A stretch of DNA of 64,000 bases from Tubulanus polymorphus. Its lineage: Eukaryota; Nemertea; Palaeonemertea; Tubulaniformes; Tubulanidae. The DNA lies in the NCBI RefSeq assembly GCF_964204645.1, contig NC_134026.1, positions 10,179,450-10,243,449 of the forward strand, read 5' to 3'. The notes under the pieces were generated by a model, which was not told where the DNA came from, ran no database searches, and saw nothing but the letters and a program-made list of their open reading frames with translations. This document shows, in pieces, positions 62,516 to 64,000 of this stretch (positions are counted from its first letter, which is position 1; each line of letters opens with the position of its first letter). The translations under genes and the position numbers were made by a program.

Positions 62516-64000
62516 CAGACTCTGGAGTAACCATAGTTATGACCTGTTTGCATATTCAACAAGGAGTGGGGACAGTTAAGGTATTCAAATATGCTTTTCC
62601 CTAGCAAGATACGACACACCGAATAACCTTTCCGCTACTATAAATCTTGATCCAATGTCAGTAAAACTTGCGCAGGTGAGATTGCTGTTGAAAAATTTGA
62701 CTAATCAGTAGGAATTTTTCGGGGACTAAAATGTTCTAGCACATTTTCCTATTAAGATCTCTCTAAAGCTCCTCCATCACATTAGTAAATAATGCATACA
62801 CATTTTGCGCTGCGCAAAAAATGTACCCTGCAGAATATAGGCTTCACATACAAGCCAGAAAGTGTGTTTAGGCCAAATGAACGAGCTGTGGAAAGCAACT
62901 ATGAATCTTATGAACATATCTGCAGCGTTAACAAGTACATGTAACTTCATCACCCTTGTCACATTTATTTGAGTAATTCTGTTCCTATTCTCTTTTATAT
63001 ATTAATTCTGTTCCTAATACTTCTCTTTTATACATTAATTCTAGTATTCTGATGTCATGCAGAAAGTGAGACTCGAATAACAAATCAACGGTTTCCTTTT
63101 CCAAAATTGATTTGCTAGCCACTACCACCAGCATTTTTGAAAAAACACTTGCGCAACATCAACGAAAGCAGCGTTAAGTGCACTAAGTTCACTGCACATT
63201 GGAGGATACTGCCATGCCTAAAATAATTCAAAATGTTAGGAATTCACCCATGCACAAGCCAAATTTTACAGTGCACAGTGTGTACGCATTTTTTGGCTCG
63301 CTGGGGGCCATAAGCCAGACTATTAATCAAGTACTTGCCTAGGTCGGACAAATATTTTATCCCTTGTCTCAAATTAAGTAAATTACAATCCCTATATCAG
63401 CGGAGTTGTTGGTTTTTTGTTTCAAAAGAGAAAAGAAAGATAACTCAGAACTTTGAGAAAAAGTTTGAAAGTTTGTCAGTGTCTACAATGGGTCGTAGTT
63501 GTCTGGTTTTCCTCTCGAAAGGTAATCCTGTAAAGGGAGCTATCCTTTATGCAAAGAAGTTCAATTTGGATTTTTCCAGTAATCCAACTTACTGATAGTC
63601 ATAATTTTTCTACATGGGACAGATTTTGCCTGTCACAATATTCCCAACGTTATGCTAGTTTTACAGAAACAGATATCAATCGAAGTTGGAAACAAAATTT
63701 GCAATTTGTCTGACTCGAGCAGCTTTTACTGTATTACTTTTCAACAACTTTCTAGTAGAGCGTGCACCTCTTTTATACATGATAAAATGAGATTTATTTC
63801 TTCTTGAAAATGAGAACAAAGGGCACCAAAATCAAAATATATATTCTCTATCTATTCTCAATCTTTTAACTGATATATTATCATTTTCAATGTCATCTAT
63901 TCTGACGAATGGCACAAAGCGGGTAAAAAGGCAACTGATACCTCAACCGTAATACTTATGTACTACTTTATACAACAGTCAAAATCCAGGTTTATTTAGT
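62516..64000. other. Gene-free stretch with one unassigned frame
   Basis: A frame at 63335-63595 (86 codons, ending FNLDFSSNPTY) has no family I recognise. The rest is AT-rich with no clear repeat. Confidence 0.35.

Noticed and set aside
1-64000. CRISPR arrays, operons, ribosome-binding sites
   Set aside because: The window is animal nuclear DNA; the only regular array (31 bp) has no unique spacers.

Overview
The window is nuclear DNA of an invertebrate animal, most likely marine. I infer this from an intron-rich animal half-ABC transporter gene with GT-AG introns, an intronless class A GPCR, and a mobile-element mix (Penelope-like, BEL/Pao, Gypsy, CR1/L2-type LINEs, piggyBac, Tigger/pogo, hAT- and Harbinger-type MITEs) of the kind found in molluscs, annelids, echinoderms and other marine invertebrates. 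The sequence does not fix the phylum.

Two host genes can be supported. The first is a + strand ABCB-type half transporter with 14 coding exons from 23531 to 47525. I reconstructed it from exon homology, GT-AG borders and matching phases. It has an extra N-terminal membrane domain (TMD0), one ABC transmembrane domain and one complete nucleotide-binding domain; with the short exon 3 it is 811 residues long. The second is a single-exon class A GPCR of 333 codons (44131-45132, +) lying wholly inside the last intron of the transporter.

The rest is mobile or repetitive DNA, mostly broken. From 1 to 2.0 kb lie dispersed repeats R1 and R2. From 2.5 to 6 kb a Tigger/pogo transposase is invaded by a 5'-truncated Penelope-like element (RT plus GIY-YIG), which is itself invaded by a TTAA-flanked MITE; its tail carries two 211-bp tandem units with a hammerhead-ribozyme-like motif. 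A LINE fragment follows at 6.4-7.2 kb, a piggyBac transposase at 7.7-10.7 kb, a BEL/Pao pol at 11-14.8 kb and a LINE tail at 15.4-16.3 kb. At 18.8-20.25 kb a composite TIR element carries a LINE fragment and a 366-bp palindrome. A ~700-bp repeat R3 (20.5 kb, second copy at 31.2 kb) and a second Penelope-like fragment (21.8 kb) precede the transporter.

The 7.7-kb intron 12 of the transporter holds a minus-strand LINE split by a ~4.7-kb block. That block contains a 31-bp minisatellite of about 73 units, itself interrupted by an R1 copy. Downstream of the transporter are an inverted piggyBac end (48.06-48.75 kb), several MITEs (50.7, 51.7, 54.2 and 55.2 kb), a LINE scrap and a Gypsy element with both LTRs (56867-62382) but no RNase H or integrase.

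All calls come from reading the sequence and translated frames by eye. No database search was run.
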